Source: Deltaproteobacteria bacterium | GTDB lineage: Bacteria; Myxococcota; JADLHZ01 | Assembly: GCA_020848545.1 (NCBI GenBank) | Contig: JADLHZ010000134.1 | Span: forward strand, 1-45,959 | Direction of reading: 5' to 3' | DNA length: 45,959 nucleotides | Translations under genes and position numbers: made by a program | In this document: positions 34,206 through 42,695 of the stretch, piece after piece | How positions within the stretch are numbered: position 1 is the stretch's first letter | How the letters are laid out: the number at the start of each line of letters is the position of its first letter | Notes under the pieces: generated by a model | The model's database searches: none | Told to the model about the DNA's origin: nothing | What the model saw: only the letters and a program-made list of their open reading frames with translations

Positions 34206-35506
34206 TCCTCGTCGAAGACGCCGCAGAGGACGGCGGTGTAGTTGTGGTAGAAAGGCCGACCGCCAACCGGGGCGATCTCGCCGTAAGTGAAGAAGCCGGC
34301 CCACGTCGTTTCCGGGGCCTCCGCTTGCATCGGCGCCACGACGACGTCGCGCGTTGCGCTTCCGAAGAGAATTCGCCCACGCCCGGCGCAATCGAACTGC
34401 AGCACGAACGCCGGTGGGCGCCGTGAATGCGCGAGCAAGCGTTTGACGCAAGCGCGCGACGAGGACACGATCTGCGATGGGTCTCGTCGTGTGAGCCGGA
34501 CGCGGGTGCCTTCCGCGATGCCGCCGCCAGGGAAGAAGAGCGCGCCGGTGTCTTTGTCGAGCTTCAAGGGGGTGTGAATGACGAACTCGTCGTGGTCGCT
34601 CGTGGCGCCCGCGGACAGTGGCTCGCCGATGCAAAGGTGAACGATGCCTTCGGCGTTGAGGTCCTGGGGATCGCCGTCGAGGTACTCGCGGAAGACATCC
34701 CAGGCGCGACGGCCGTCGATCTCGCGCAGCCAGCCGGCGTCGGCCTTGGTGATTTGCCGCTCGGTCCCGATCGGGAGACAGCCGTGGCTCGTCTCGACTC
34801 GGACCTTTGCGGCCCCGCGAATGACCAGACCGGTGACGGCGCCCGACGAGACCGTATCACCATGGGCCTTGTCGCCGTGATACTGGTGCGTGCGCTCGAA
34901 AGCCATCGCGTCACCGGCCGTGCCGCCGCATAGGATCGTCCCGGGCGGGAGCCGCGCTTCGAGTGTGCGCAGGAACGCGTTGCAGTTGCCCTGCAGGCCG
35001 TCCGCGAACAGGATCACTCCGCGGATATCTGTCGCTCCTTGCGCGAGGATCTGCGTTGCGAGCGTCTCCGCGCTTCGGACGGGCTCGATCCCGTACTCGG
35101 TGGAGGCGATGCTTTGAAAGCGAAGCGTGCGCGAAGCGATCGCCATGACGCAGAGCGCGCGCTTGCCTTCGTCCGCGACACCACGGGCGATGACGCCTTC
35201 GCCGGAGCAGCCGACGAGGACGGAGGTGCCGATGTGGGTGCGCACCTCGTCGACGACGGCTCGCGGGTCGTAGCCGGTGGTCGAAAACAAGAGCACGATG
35301 TCGGGCGGCGTCCCGTCGAGCGGCTGCAGGGCCGAGGCACAGGCGTCGCGCACGGCGTCGCGTACGTTCGGCCTGTGGCTGTACCCGGCCCCGGACCGCG
35401 TCATGGCCGCCAGCGCTTGGCCGACGGGGAGTGGCATCTTCGTTTCGACCTTGGCGGGAGCTGTGGTTTCCATCACTGGCTGTTTCGTGGGTTCGGGGAA
35501 AAACAT
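34202..35506 (-). CDS. FIST-domain sensor protein (NosP-like)
   Basis: A 434-residue protein with FIST_N (about 45-230: IVLLFSTTGYDP, VLVGCSGEGVIA, GVILFADGLQGN, ILCGGTAGDAM) and FIST_C (about 240-430: LCIGEPLS, FVIHTPLKLD, ending AGFFTYGEIAPVGG...FYHNYTAVLCGVFDEE). FIST proteins encoded beside hybrid kinases include the nitric-oxide-sensing NosP haemoproteins that control NahK or VpsS. Haem binding here is not shown. ATG 35506 (AGGG five bases upstream) is preferred; GTG 35539 and ATG 35473 are alternatives. Coupled to the kinase gene by GTGA. Confidence 0.85.
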   Translation of the reverse strand: MFFPEPTKQPVMETTAPAKVETKMPLPVGQALAAMTRSGAGYSHRPNVRDAVRDACASALQPLDGTPPDIVLLFSTTGYDPRAVVDEVRTHIGTSVLVGCSGEGVIARGVADEGKRALCVMAIASRTLRFQSIASTEYGIEPVRSAETLATQILAQGATDIRGVILFADGLQGNCNAFLRTLEARLPPGTILCGGTAGDAMAFERTHQYHGDKAHGDTVSSGAVTGLVIRGAAKVRVETSHGCLPIGTERQITKADAGWLREIDGRRAWDVFREYLDGDPQDLNAEGIVHLCIGEPLSAGATSDHDEFVIHTPLKLDKDTGALFFPGGGIAEGTRVRLTRRDPSQIVSSSRACVKRLLAHSRRPPAFVLQFDCAGRGRILFGSATRDVVVAPMQAEAPETTWAGFFTYGEIAPVGGRPFYHNYTAVLCGVFDEE

Positions 35507-35540
35507 TAGCCCTGGGTGAGTATGACCCATCCCCGGCACG

Positions 35541-35968
35541 TCATTGGAACTTTCGGATCTCGTCGCGCAGCAGCGTGCCGAAGTGCGTCGGGTTGCCTCC
35601 GACGCCCAGGTCCGGGCGCGTCTCGAACGCCAGCCGGATGAAGTTCGCGTGCCAGTCGTCCACGAGCACGTCGATGCGATGTTTCACCTCGGCGATCTTC
35701 GAAGCTTGATCGCCCGCGAAGTGGCCGCAGGAGCGCGTGTCGCGCAGGTTCGCGCCGCGGCCCATCCAGATCGTATTGTCTGCCTTGTAGATATGGTTTC
35801 CGCTCGTGTGCAGCCAACGCCCGGCGATCGCGGCGACGGTGACGACGAGCGATTGGCTGGCGATGCCGCCCAGGCCGGTCGCGCTGAGCGCGTAGGCCGT
35901 GGTGCTCGTCGGCGACACAGTGATGCTCGTGCCCCTGACGACGGCACCATTGACCGTGAAGGACGTCG
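35541..35968 (-). pseudogene. truncated exoprotein remnant: Ig-like end plus start of a GH5-like domain
   Basis: An open frame without a start codon reads TSFTVNGAVVRGTSITVSPT, then TTAYALSATGLGG, the end of a bacterial Ig-like domain. It continues HTSGNHIYKADNTIWMGRGANLRD...WHANFIRLAFET, resembling the beginning of a family-5-type glycoside hydrolase, and stops after about 70 more residues (DEIRKFQ). Its upstream side ends exactly at the stop of the VapC-like gene. The rest of the enzyme is absent. This looks like a relic of a secreted glycanase cut by arrival of the toxin-antitoxin pair; a short read from GTG 35918 is less likely to be a real gene. Confidence 0.6.
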
Positions 35969-36346
35969 CTAAACGACAACCAGCCTCAATTTGGGATCGA
36001 GCCGGCGAAGGTCGTCCGCATCCGACGTGGCGACAGCGTGGCCTCGCTCACGAGCGCACACCACAACCGAAGCGTCGATGACATCGTTTGTTCTTGAAAC
36101 TCCACAAAGTTGGCCAGAAGCGCGCGCGAGGTGATCATTCAAAGGGACCACTTCAATAACCTCTGATCCCAAGAGGCGAGCTAAGCGTGCTTGCCGTCGT
36201 CCATCGCGCCAGCATTGGCCGACCACACCTGAGGGAACGACCAGTTTGAGCGAGTGCTCTAAGGCCCGAGCCATGATGGCAACAACGCGCCGATCGTTTC
36301 GTTCGAAAGCGATGAGCGCTCCCGAGTCGAGCGTGAGCCCGCTCAT
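35969..36346 (-). CDS. vapC: PIN-domain toxin (VapC family)
   Basis: A 125-residue PIN-domain protein with LTLDSGALIAFE (first acidic residue Asp7), a central helical part and DVIDASVVVCARERGHAVATSDADDL carrying the later acidic residues. VapC toxins are RNases, often of tRNA or rRNA. It overlaps the RHH-type antitoxin gene by ATGA at 36343-36346, the usual order for vapBC. Its last codon touches the truncated exoprotein remnant. Confidence 0.82.
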   Translation of the reverse strand: MSGLTLDSGALIAFERNDRRVVAIMARALEHSLKLVVPSGVVGQCWRDGRRQARLARLLGSEVIEVVPLNDHLARASGQLCGVSRTNDVIDASVVVCARERGHAVATSDADDLRRLDPKLRLVVV

Positions 36347-36639
36347 GCGGCAGCTCGTTTTTTGTTCTCAGGCTTCTTGTTGTCGGGCTTCCTGCGGTCC
36401 CGTTTTTTGCTGACGCCCAGGGCGAGGTCTGCCGCTTTGCGCTCTGCTGGACTCAACGGCCCGCCGCTCTCCATCAGCATGACGTCGAGCAGCTCAGCAA
36501 GCTGATCGAGCTTGGTCTTTTCTTCCAGCGCCTTTGCGACATAGGCGCTGACGTTGCTCGCGCGCCCGGTGCGGACTGCCTTTCTTACTTGGAGCACAAG
36601 CGACGCGGGCAAACTGATCGCAATTTTCGCTTTTTTCAT
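36343..36639 (-). CDS. ribbon-helix-helix-type antitoxin of the VapC
   Basis: A 98-residue protein. The start MKKAKIAISLPASLVLQVRK is the beta strand and helix of a ribbon-helix-helix DNA-binding fold, and ASNVSAYVAKALEE forms its second helix. The C-terminus is Lys-rich and disordered (KKRDRRKPDNKKPENKKRAAA), suited to wrapping the toxin. Two identical TGGTATGA sequences 12 bases apart hold candidate starts at ATG 36651 and 36639; the second is used because the fold begins there. Autorepression is expected for this class. Confidence 0.72.
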   Translation of the reverse strand: MKKAKIAISLPASLVLQVRKAVRTGRASNVSAYVAKALEEKTKLDQLAELLDVMLMESGGPLSPAERKAADLALGVSKKRDRRKPDNKKPENKKRAAA

Positions 36640-36811
36640 ACCAACCATCATACCACGCCCGGTCAGGATCCGACACGGCGTTCGGCCGCGGCCGAGGGGA
36701 ACGTCGTGCGCTGACGGGCGGAGAGCGGCGGCGTTTCAGCCGTTCTTGCGCTAAAGGCTCACCGCGGTCCCACGCGCGAAGAAGCGATCCCGATCGGCAG
36801 CGCGCGGGGCA

Positions 36812-37900
36812 TCAGTCGAGGGGCTTCGCAGCGATCTGCACGTAGGCGCCAGACTTGAACCAGTCGTGCGCGGCGGCCGACACGCGCTTCATCGCGTCGG
36901 GATCGAGCTTGTAGATCCGAAAGCACTCGGCGAAGCTCTCGTTCGCCGACTTCTTGCCGTAGGGCGTCGGCGACTTCTTCGGATCGAGCACCGCCGCCAG
37001 CGCGCGCTCGGCCGGCCGGCCCGGTCCTTTGTTGGCGGCGTCGACGGCCAGCAGCTTGCGCACCGCCGCGTCTGCTTTCTTGAAGCGATCGTCGGAGCCG
37101 GGCTCACCCTTCCTCTTGTTGTAGTCGTCGGACAGCACCTTGTTGGCGATGCCCGCTTCGCGCATCCGGGCGTCCGAGATCGCGTGGCCGATCTCGTGCA
37201 GGACGACGCCGGCGGAATCGCTCTTCGGCGCGTCAACCGAGCCCATGAACTGCTCTTTGTCGAAGAGGAATGCCTGATCGAAGACGTTCACCCAGTTCGA
37301 GTCGTCACCACGTTGGTAGAGCGCGCGATGCTGGCCGCCGTTCTTCATGCGGCGAAACGGTAGACCTTTCACCAACGCGAGCTCCGCCTGGTTCAGCGTC
37401 GCCAGCGCTTGGCCAACAGCGGCGTACGCCAGCGGATCCCACTTCTGGTCGCCGTCGATGAGCTCGCCGACGCCGTAGGTCTTCTTCAACGCGTCGGCTG
37501 TCGTCGGCGTGAGCAACTCCTTCACAGCGGCGCCGGTCTTGATCAAAACCTTCGCCTCGCTGTCCCAGTACACGCTCACCGGCACGAAGCCGTCGCCGTC
37601 GGGCGCCAGGACGTCCACCTCCGAGCCGACCATTTTCCGGCCGAGGATCGACAACAGCGCGATCCGTTCGGGCCGGGTCACGCTCGCGAGTGTGTCGGTC
37701 GCCGGATCGCTCTTCGACCAAAGCACGGTCGTGTCGCGCAGGATCTGCTCCACTTTGTACCCTTTGGCGCACGCCAGCACCTGTTGCTGCAACGTCGCGT
37801 CCGGCACCGACTTCAACTTCGCCAGATCGAGCGCGCCACTGCCGTAGGCGAGATCGGCGGGCGCTGAGAGCAGCAAAGACGAAAAGAGGACGAAGGTCAT
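36812..37900 (-). CDS. secreted zinc metallopeptidase (HEIGH)
   Basis: A 362-residue protein with a signal peptide (FVLFSSLLLSAPADLAYG). The zinc motif is HEIGH at 235-239 in VVLHEIGHAISDARM. A downstream Glu in SANESFAECF (Glu321 or Glu325) is a candidate third ligand, making it gluzincin-like. Upstream is a ~200-residue pro-region-like part without recognised motifs, including WSKSDPATDTLASV. A secreted protease role fits a predatory soil bacterium. ATG 37900 is chosen over the reading to 37981 because the signal peptide begins there. Confidence 0.72.
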   Translation of the reverse strand: MTFVLFSSLLLSAPADLAYGSGALDLAKLKSVPDATLQQQVLACAKGYKVEQILRDTTVLWSKSDPATDTLASVTRPERIALLSILGRKMVGSEVDVLAPDGDGFVPVSVYWDSEAKVLIKTGAAVKELLTPTTADALKKTYGVGELIDGDQKWDPLAYAAVGQALATLNQAELALVKGLPFRRMKNGGQHRALYQRGDDSNWVNVFDQAFLFDKEQFMGSVDAPKSDSAGVVLHEIGHAISDARMREAGIANKVLSDDYNKRKGEPGSDDRFKKADAAVRKLLAVDAANKGPGRPAERALAAVLDPKKSPTPYGKKSANESFAECFRIYKLDPDAMKRVSAAAHDWFKSGAYVQIAAKPLD

Positions 37901-38145
37901 GCCGCGACCATAACACCGTAAAAAGTTTTGTCCGCTTTCGCTGCGCGTTTCCGGTGAGTCTTGATGGAGCAGCTGTCGCAAGTCGTTCGAGACACCCCGA
38001 TCGAGGTCGAACCCAAGCGCGAGTGTTGGCGGCCGCGGCCTTTCGAGCTCGCGCGGCTTCTGTAGCAGTCAAACGCTGTATGATTTCGTCTTCTCGGCGC
38101 CAACGTCTGGCTCGCTCCCGCGGTGGAAGCGCTCATCCGCCGTTC

Positions 38146-38164
38146 GCTGAAGAGCTGCTTCAGC
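38146..38164 (-). terminator. hairpin at the end of the second vapBC
   Basis: GCTGAAG (38146-38152) and CTTCAGC (38158-38164) pair around a five-base loop and overlap the toxin stop codon. No T-tract follows, so termination would be weak. Confidence 0.3.
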
Positions 38165-38546
38165 GCCGATAATCCCCGCTGATGTGAAGCCCCTTGACGC
38201 GTTCGAAATGACGCTTGTTACGCGTCAAGAGCGTTCCGTTCTGCACGAGACAAACCGCGGCAATCATATAGTCGGCCATGCCAATCGGCTCGCCAGCAGC
38301 TTCGAGAGTCTGTCTGATCTCCGCGGCCTTCTGTGCTTCGTCTGGACCGAATGACAGAATCGTCATCGCCTCCAGGAGAAGGTCGACGCCCGTCCGTTGC
38401 TTCTTGGAGTGTGCACCCGAGCGAAGCTCGAACTCTGTGATCGACGTCGTCGCGAAGGACCGCGTCGTTAGCTCCAAGGCGACCCGTTTGGCCTCGCCGT
38501 GGCCGCGGAGGTAGTCGATGAGCACGTCGGTGTCAGCGATGATCAT
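38160..38546 (-). CDS. vapC: PIN-domain toxin (VapC family), second module
   Basis: A 128-residue PIN protein: MIIADTDVLIDYLRG with Asp5 and Asp7, SITEFELRSGA with the central Glu, then IGMADYMIAAVCLVQNGTLLTRNKRHFERVKGL, the full acidic set of an active RNase. It is a more canonical VapC than the one at 35969. ATG 38546 is preferred over 38552 because it gives an ATGA overlap with the antitoxin stop. Confidence 0.88.
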   Translation of the reverse strand: MIIADTDVLIDYLRGHGEAKRVALELTTRSFATTSITEFELRSGAHSKKQRTGVDLLLEAMTILSFGPDEAQKAAEIRQTLEAAGEPIGMADYMIAAVCLVQNGTLLTRNKRHFERVKGLHISGDYRR

Positions 38547-38782
38547 CGCCACTTCTCCCGAAGCTTGGCCGCAGAAACGGAGAGCGCCTCTCCTTCCGCT
38601 TCAGAGAGCATTCCTTCGGCAGCCAGCGCGCGCTGGACGGCATCGCGGCGCGATCGGAATTGGGCCAGGTAGAGGTCGATCGCCTCACCAATGATGGACG
38701 AAAATCCCTTTTCGCCGCGCTGCGCTGCCAACTTCAACAACTCCGCACGCTGTGCTTCCTTCAGCTCGATGGTGGTGCGCAT
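38543..38782 (-). CDS. VapB-type antitoxin, second module
   Basis: A 79-residue protein starting MRTTIELKEAQRAELLKLAAQRG, a ribbon-helix-helix beginning, then FSSIIGEAIDLYLAQF for the second helix and a C-terminal toxin-binding part (LSEAEGEALSVSAAKLREKW). The start at 38782 lies just downstream of overlapping palindromes at 38793-38809 that look like its own operator; the longer reading to 38899 would run through them and is rejected. Confidence 0.78.
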   Translation of the reverse strand: MRTTIELKEAQRAELLKLAAQRGEKGFSSIIGEAIDLYLAQFRSRRDAVQRALAAEGMLSEAEGEALSVSAAKLREKWR

Positions 38783-38792
38783 GCACTGTTCT

Positions 38793-38809
38793 ACATGCAT
38801 GTGCATGCA
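38793..38809. promoter_or_regulatory. overlapping palindromes, probable antitoxin operator
   Basis: ACATGCATGT (38793-38802) and TGCATGCA (38802-38809) are perfect palindromes sharing one base, 11 bases upstream of the vapB start. Antitoxins of this class bind such sites to repress their own operon. Binding is inferred from position. Confidence 0.55.
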
Positions 38810-39036
38810 GTTGGCAAGCCGAGCATCACGCCTTCGAGTCCTCGCGGTGTGCATCAGCTGCTCTTTGCCAGTGGCCTCTGCGGTTGCTGTGTCCGTCACC
38901 TTGCCGTCAGCGGTGAACGTCCTGGTGATGTTCTACCCTGCGGTAGTGGTCGGCGAGGTCCACGTGCCAACGAGCGACGGTCGTTCTGATGAGAAGCGCA
39001 ACGCTCATGGGCCTGCGCTCGATACTAGGGTCGGAG

Positions 39037-40992
39037 ATGCGCCTCGTCACGTTCATCGCGTCGACCGCCTTGATCGCTTGTCGGACGGCGGGGTCGCCGC
39101 CGCCTGCGCCGATGGAGGAAGGGGCCGACGATGCGGGCGCCGTCGCCGCGGGATCGCCGCAAACCGCGGGGCCGAGCGCTGCGACCGGAGAGAGTGCGCC
39201 GACCGGCGTCAGCGGACCGACGGGCGAGCCGGGACCGACGGCTGCGACCGGAACGACCGGAACGACCGGAACGACCGGAACGACCGGAACGACCGGAACG
39301 ACCGGAACGACCGGAACGACCGGAACGACGAGCGCGACCGGACCCACCGGCGTCGCGACGCGTGCATACGTCGACTACAGCTGGCTTGCGTTCACGGTCG
39401 ACACGTGGTCCGCGGCGACCGGCGGTGGTTTTCGCCGCTGGTGTGGGCTCTCGGTCCCGATCATGGGGGCCGACGAGCAAGTCGCGTATCACACGGTCGA
39501 GCGCGTCTTGGAGCGCTTGACGACGGACACCGAAGGTATCTCGCTCCGCGTTCACACCCGCACGCTCGGCGCGCCCCTCGACGCCACGCCGCACCAGTTG
39601 TTCACCTCGGCCGCGACCACGGACTATGCTGAGAAGATCTGCTCGCCGTACTTTGCCGGCAACCAAGTCGTCTTCCGTGCCGACTTCAGCGGCAATCGCA
39701 GTGCGCTGTATTCGCACCTCGCCGGCTCGGACGGCCAGGCCGCGATGTTTCTGCCGATGAACACGACGCCCGACGGCGTGGGCTTTGGCACCCACTTCCG
39801 CACCGATCGCCTGCTCGCCGCCGACGTCGCCGATCCCATCGGCCGCGCGCTCCTGCTCGGCACGTTCGAGGGCGGCAGCACGATCAGCGGCAGCGATCGA
39901 GGGATCGTCATCGCGACGCCCACGGCTTCGAGTGTGCTCTTGCGCGAAGGCGCGTTCCCGAGCGGCCCTGGCGAGAACGCGTCGCTCGACGAAGCGCAAG
40001 GCGTGCTCACGATGGACGGCGCCGCGTGGCTGTGGCCGATGCAGTACTATCCGAACCCGCTCTTCATCTGGGACGGCAACACCGTCGCGCGCCAAGACGT
40101 GACGTCACCTGGGGTCCTAGGCTTCCCGCAGACGACACCATGGAATCGTGCGATTCGCGACTTCAGCGCGATCAGCGTCGACGAGTTCATCTACACCTAC
40201 GCCTACGAAGGCGATCAGGACGGTTGCGCCGAGAGTGCGTATTTCTGGTTCGAAGGCACGTATTACAAGTTCCAGATCAATCCCACGCCCTGGCAAGACG
40301 AGACCTCTGGTGTCCTGCTCGAGTCCGGCGAGCGCGTTCACTTCACCTGTACGCCCGCGGTGCAGCCGCGCGCGCCCGAGCAGCACTGTTACTCGCGCAC
40401 CGAAGCGCTCACCGCGTGCAATCAATGCCCGTGCGGTCCCGGGCCGCGGCCGCCCGGGCGCATCTACCCGACGGGCGCCGTCATGAACGAACACCGCGTC
40501 CGCGCGTTGCCCGCGCGCCTCGACGGCACGCTCTCGCTCTTGCGCTGGCGCCCGACCGGCGTGCAACGCGTAATCTCCGCCGGTGTGCAAGTGCCGTCCG
40601 AGCCACCCGGCACGTTCGTGCAAACGCTGAGCCCAAACCCGGCCGAGTTGCACGCCACGGCGCCGTCGATGAACGCCCGCGATCAGATCGCGTTCTACGC
40701 GACGCTCAGCGGTCCCGCCGTCACCGCCGGTGAGAACGATCTCGCGCTCTTCATCACCGATCCTGTGACGGAAGAGCCGCGCCTCGTCTTGCGCACCGGC
40801 GATCTCGTGCCGTGGTCGGATCGCTTGCTCAAGATCCGCGACTTCGAGTTTCAGAATGGTTCCGGCGGCGCCGACGGCTTGCGCTCCGGGTTGAGCCCCG
40901 AGGGTCGCCTCGCCGTGCTCGCGCGCGTTCAGTACTTCGATGGTAGCGCCGAGGGCATCACGCAAGCTATCTTGGTCGTGCAGCTTCGCTGA
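39037..40992 (+). CDS. surface lipoprotein with (Thr-Gly-Thr)9 collagen-like linker
   Basis: A 651-residue lipoprotein (signal [15 protein letters not shown]). The linker has GPTGEPGPT and then nine perfect Thr-Gly-Thr triplets. The large C-terminal part (about 105-651) contains recurring beta-propeller-like strands ([58 protein letters not shown]) and a Cys-rich insert ([25 protein letters not shown]). No catalytic motif is recognised. ATG 39037 (AGGG upstream) begins the signal peptide; ATG 38989 would add 16 residues before it. Confidence 0.78.
   Translation: MRLVTFIASTALIACRTAGSPPPAPMEEGADDAGAVAAGSPQTAGPSAATGESAPTGVSGPTGEPGPTAATGTTGTTGTTGTTGTTGTTGTTGTTGTTSATGPTGVATRAYVDYSWLAFTVDTWSAATGGGFRRWCGLSVPIMGADEQVAYHTVERVLERLTTDTEGISLRVHTRTLGAPLDATPHQLFTSAATTDYAEKICSPYFAGNQVVFRADFSGNRSALYSHLAGSDGQAAMFLPMNTTPDGVGFGTHFRTDRLLAADVADPIGRALLLGTFEGGSTISGSDRGIVIATPTASSVLLREGAFPSGPGENASLDEAQGVLTMDGAAWLWPMQYYPNPLFIWDGNTVARQDVTSPGVLGFPQTTPWNRAIRDFSAISVDEFIYTYAYEGDQDGCAESAYFWFEGTYYKFQINPTPWQDETSGVLLESGERVHFTCTPAVQPRAPEQHCYSRTEALTACNQCPCGPGPRPPGRIYPTGAVMNEHRVRALPARLDGTLSLLRWRPTGVQRVISAGVQVPSEPPGTFVQTLSPNPAELHATAPSMNARDQIAFYATLSGPAVTAGENDLALFITDPVTEEPRLVLRTGDLVPWSDRLLKIRDFEFQNGSGGADGLRSGLSPEGRLAVLARVQYFDGSAEGITQAILVVQLR
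39247..39327 (+). repeat. 9-bp tandem repeat, nine perfect copies
   Basis: ACCGGAACG occurs nine times in a row with no mismatch and encodes Thr-Gly-Thr. Unit loss or gain keeps the frame, so the length can vary without breaking the gene. Perfect identity suggests recent expansion or gene conversion. Confidence 0.9.
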
Positions 40993-41006
40993 CGTCCGAG
41001 GACGTC
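40991..41006 (+). terminator. short inverted repeat at the gene end
   Basis: GACGTCC and GGACGTC flank two bases right at the lipoprotein stop codon. The tight loop allows at most about five base pairs, and no T-tract follows. Confidence 0.25.
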
Positions 41007-41013
41007 ATCCCTG

Positions 41014-41106
41014 TGCTTCAAGTCGCTCGTGGCTCGCGGTCTTGACGGCGTGCGAGTCGTGATCAGCGGCGCGCACGAGGGACTGAAGCAAGCGATCGGC
41101 ACTTTC
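41014..41106 (+). pseudogene. IS256-type transposase fragment
   Basis: The frame reads CFKSLVARGLDGVRVVISGAHEGLKQAIGTF. IS256/Mutator transposases have SLVARGL-x-GV-x-LVISDAHEGLK at the second catalytic Asp; here that Asp is Gly. Similarity stops on both sides within about 30 residues and no terminal repeats are seen, so this is an inactive scrap of an old insertion between the lipoprotein and barrel genes. A short read from GTG 41029 to 41274 exists but is not likely to be a functional gene. Confidence 0.7.
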
Positions 41107-41261
41107 GGCGTTGCTCGAGATTGCCAGCTCTTGGCGTTGACGCCGGAGGAAATTGCACTGCGTTTAAACAAGCATCGCTGGCGCGGCGACGCGGCTCGGC
41201 GATGTCAGCAGCATGCGCGTCTGTCGCTCGCAAGAGCGCTTCGCCAATGCGTGAGCGCGGA

Positions 41262-42695
41262 TCAGGGAAGGTAGACGCCGACCTGCAAGAACGCGCCAAA
41301 CGAGGCGCTGCCGTATTCACTTTGCAGACCGCGGCTCGCCGTCGTCTGACGATAGGCGTCGGAGCCGCTGAGCACATCGTTCGCACGGAGACGGCGAAAG
41401 ACGAACGGATCTGGGCCGCGGCCGAGGGGAACGTAGGCGCCCGCACGCATGAGAACCGTCTGGGTCAGCGAAAACTCGAGCGAGGGGATGAAGAGCATGC
41501 TCGGGTCGGTGAGGTTCACGAGCATCGCGAGCTGCAGAGAGAGTAGATCGTGCGCGAGCACGCTCATCGCGAGCGCGGCTTGATGGGCGCCGGCGCCGAA
41601 GATCTCCCCGCGCACGACGCGTGCTGATGCGAGCACGGTCGCGTAGCGTGCCGCATCGGTCGTGCCGTAGCCATTGTAGGAATATTCCAAGGCCAACATG
41701 AGCTTCTCGCTCGGCTTCACCTCGGCGCCGACGACGCCGCGAAAGAAATGCTCGCCGACGTTGACCGCTCCGGCGCCGAGCCCCGCGAGCTCGATGGTGT
41801 AGGCCCCTTCGGCGTGGATAGAAACAGGGCCGAGGTCACCCGCGAGATCCGCCCCGATGACGAGGTCACGCACGTACTTGCCGAACGACAGCGACCAGTC
41901 CCAATCGCCCGTGTTGGTGCGAAAGCGGGCGACGGCGCCCATCTCGGCCGGCACCAGCTGCGGCAGGTAGAGCAGATCGAGCTGGGTCACGTCGCCGATC
42001 GCGACCAACAGGCGCACGGCGTCGAAGCCGCGCCGCACCTCGCGATCGATCGCCGTCGGCGGAAAGGGCGACAATACATCGGTCGGGTTCCATATCCGTC
42101 CGGTACCCCACGACAGCACCTGCCGGCCGACGATGAGATCGCCAAAAGGGAGCGCGATCTTGACGGCGAGCCGGTCGAGGTTGTGATCGAGCCTGGCGCT
42201 GGCGCCCGAGGCGAGCGTTCCGGAGAGCTCGAAGAGCCTGCGCTGCGCGCCTTGGCCGATGCCGCCGACCGTCGTGCCGAGCGTGTTGGCGCTGCTGAAG
42301 ACCGGATCCGACGCGAGCGACAAGGCGAGCTGCCACGCCACCTCGACCTCGACCCATTCCTTGACGCGCAGCCGCGCCGAGAGGCGACCGATGTGACCGT
42401 TGATCGCACCGGCGGCGGGGAAGAGCGAGGCCTCGGGCAGCGGCGCGCCGGCGACCGTCGCGACTTCGCGCAGCAGCCGCGCCAAGTCGCGGGTGCTCGT
42501 GACGGTCTCTGGCTGCACGACGAACGCCGAGAGCAGCGTCTTGTAGAACGTGCTCGTCTCGAGCACGACGCCGCTGTCGGTGTGGACGAGCTCTTTGGCC
42601 ACGGCGTCGTTCGCCCACAGGACGAGCAACGCCAGGGCCACGATCCAGGAACGCGAAGTCCTGGAGCGCAGCGTGTCAACGAGCGCGCTTCTCAT
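41262..42695 (-). CDS. outer-membrane beta-barrel protein of the export cluster
   Basis: A 477-residue protein with a signal peptide (WIVALALLVLWANDAVA). The mature chain is rich in alternating strands (RLSARLRVKEWVEVEVAWQL; LAVKIALPFGDLIVGRQVLSWG; LMLALEYSYNGYG) and ends GAFLQVGVYLP, the pattern of an outer-membrane barrel. The GRQVLSWGTGRIWNPTDVLSPF segment recalls DUF1302-type barrels. The start overlaps the ATPase gene by 20 bases, so it is probably the outer-membrane part of the same export system. Confidence 0.72.
   Translation of the reverse strand: MRSALVDTLRSRTSRSWIVALALLVLWANDAVAKELVHTDSGVVLETSTFYKTLLSAFVVQPETVTSTRDLARLLREVATVAGAPLPEASLFPAAGAINGHIGRLSARLRVKEWVEVEVAWQLALSLASDPVFSSANTLGTTVGGIGQGAQRRLFELSGTLASGASARLDHNLDRLAVKIALPFGDLIVGRQVLSWGTGRIWNPTDVLSPFPPTAIDREVRRGFDAVRLLVAIGDVTQLDLLYLPQLVPAEMGAVARFRTNTGDWDWSLSFGKYVRDLVIGADLAGDLGPVSIHAEGAYTIELAGLGAGAVNVGEHFFRGVVGAEVKPSEKLMLALEYSYNGYGTTDAARYATVLASARVVRGEIFGAGAHQAALAMSVLAHDLLSLQLAMLVNLTDPSMLFIPSLEFSLTQTVLMRAGAYVPLGRGPDPFVFRRLRANDVLSGSDAYRQTTASRGLQSEYGSASFGAFLQVGVYLP

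Noticed and set aside
37901-38159. tRNA or small gene in the gap after the metallopeptidase start
   Set aside because: No T-arm consensus, no acceptor stem pairing and no convincing short reading frame.
38691-39632. 313-residue frame overlapping the second vapB and the lipoprotein start
   Set aside because: Reads the 9-bp repeat as Asn-Asp-Arg units and crosses the vapB operator; the lipobox frame is better supported.
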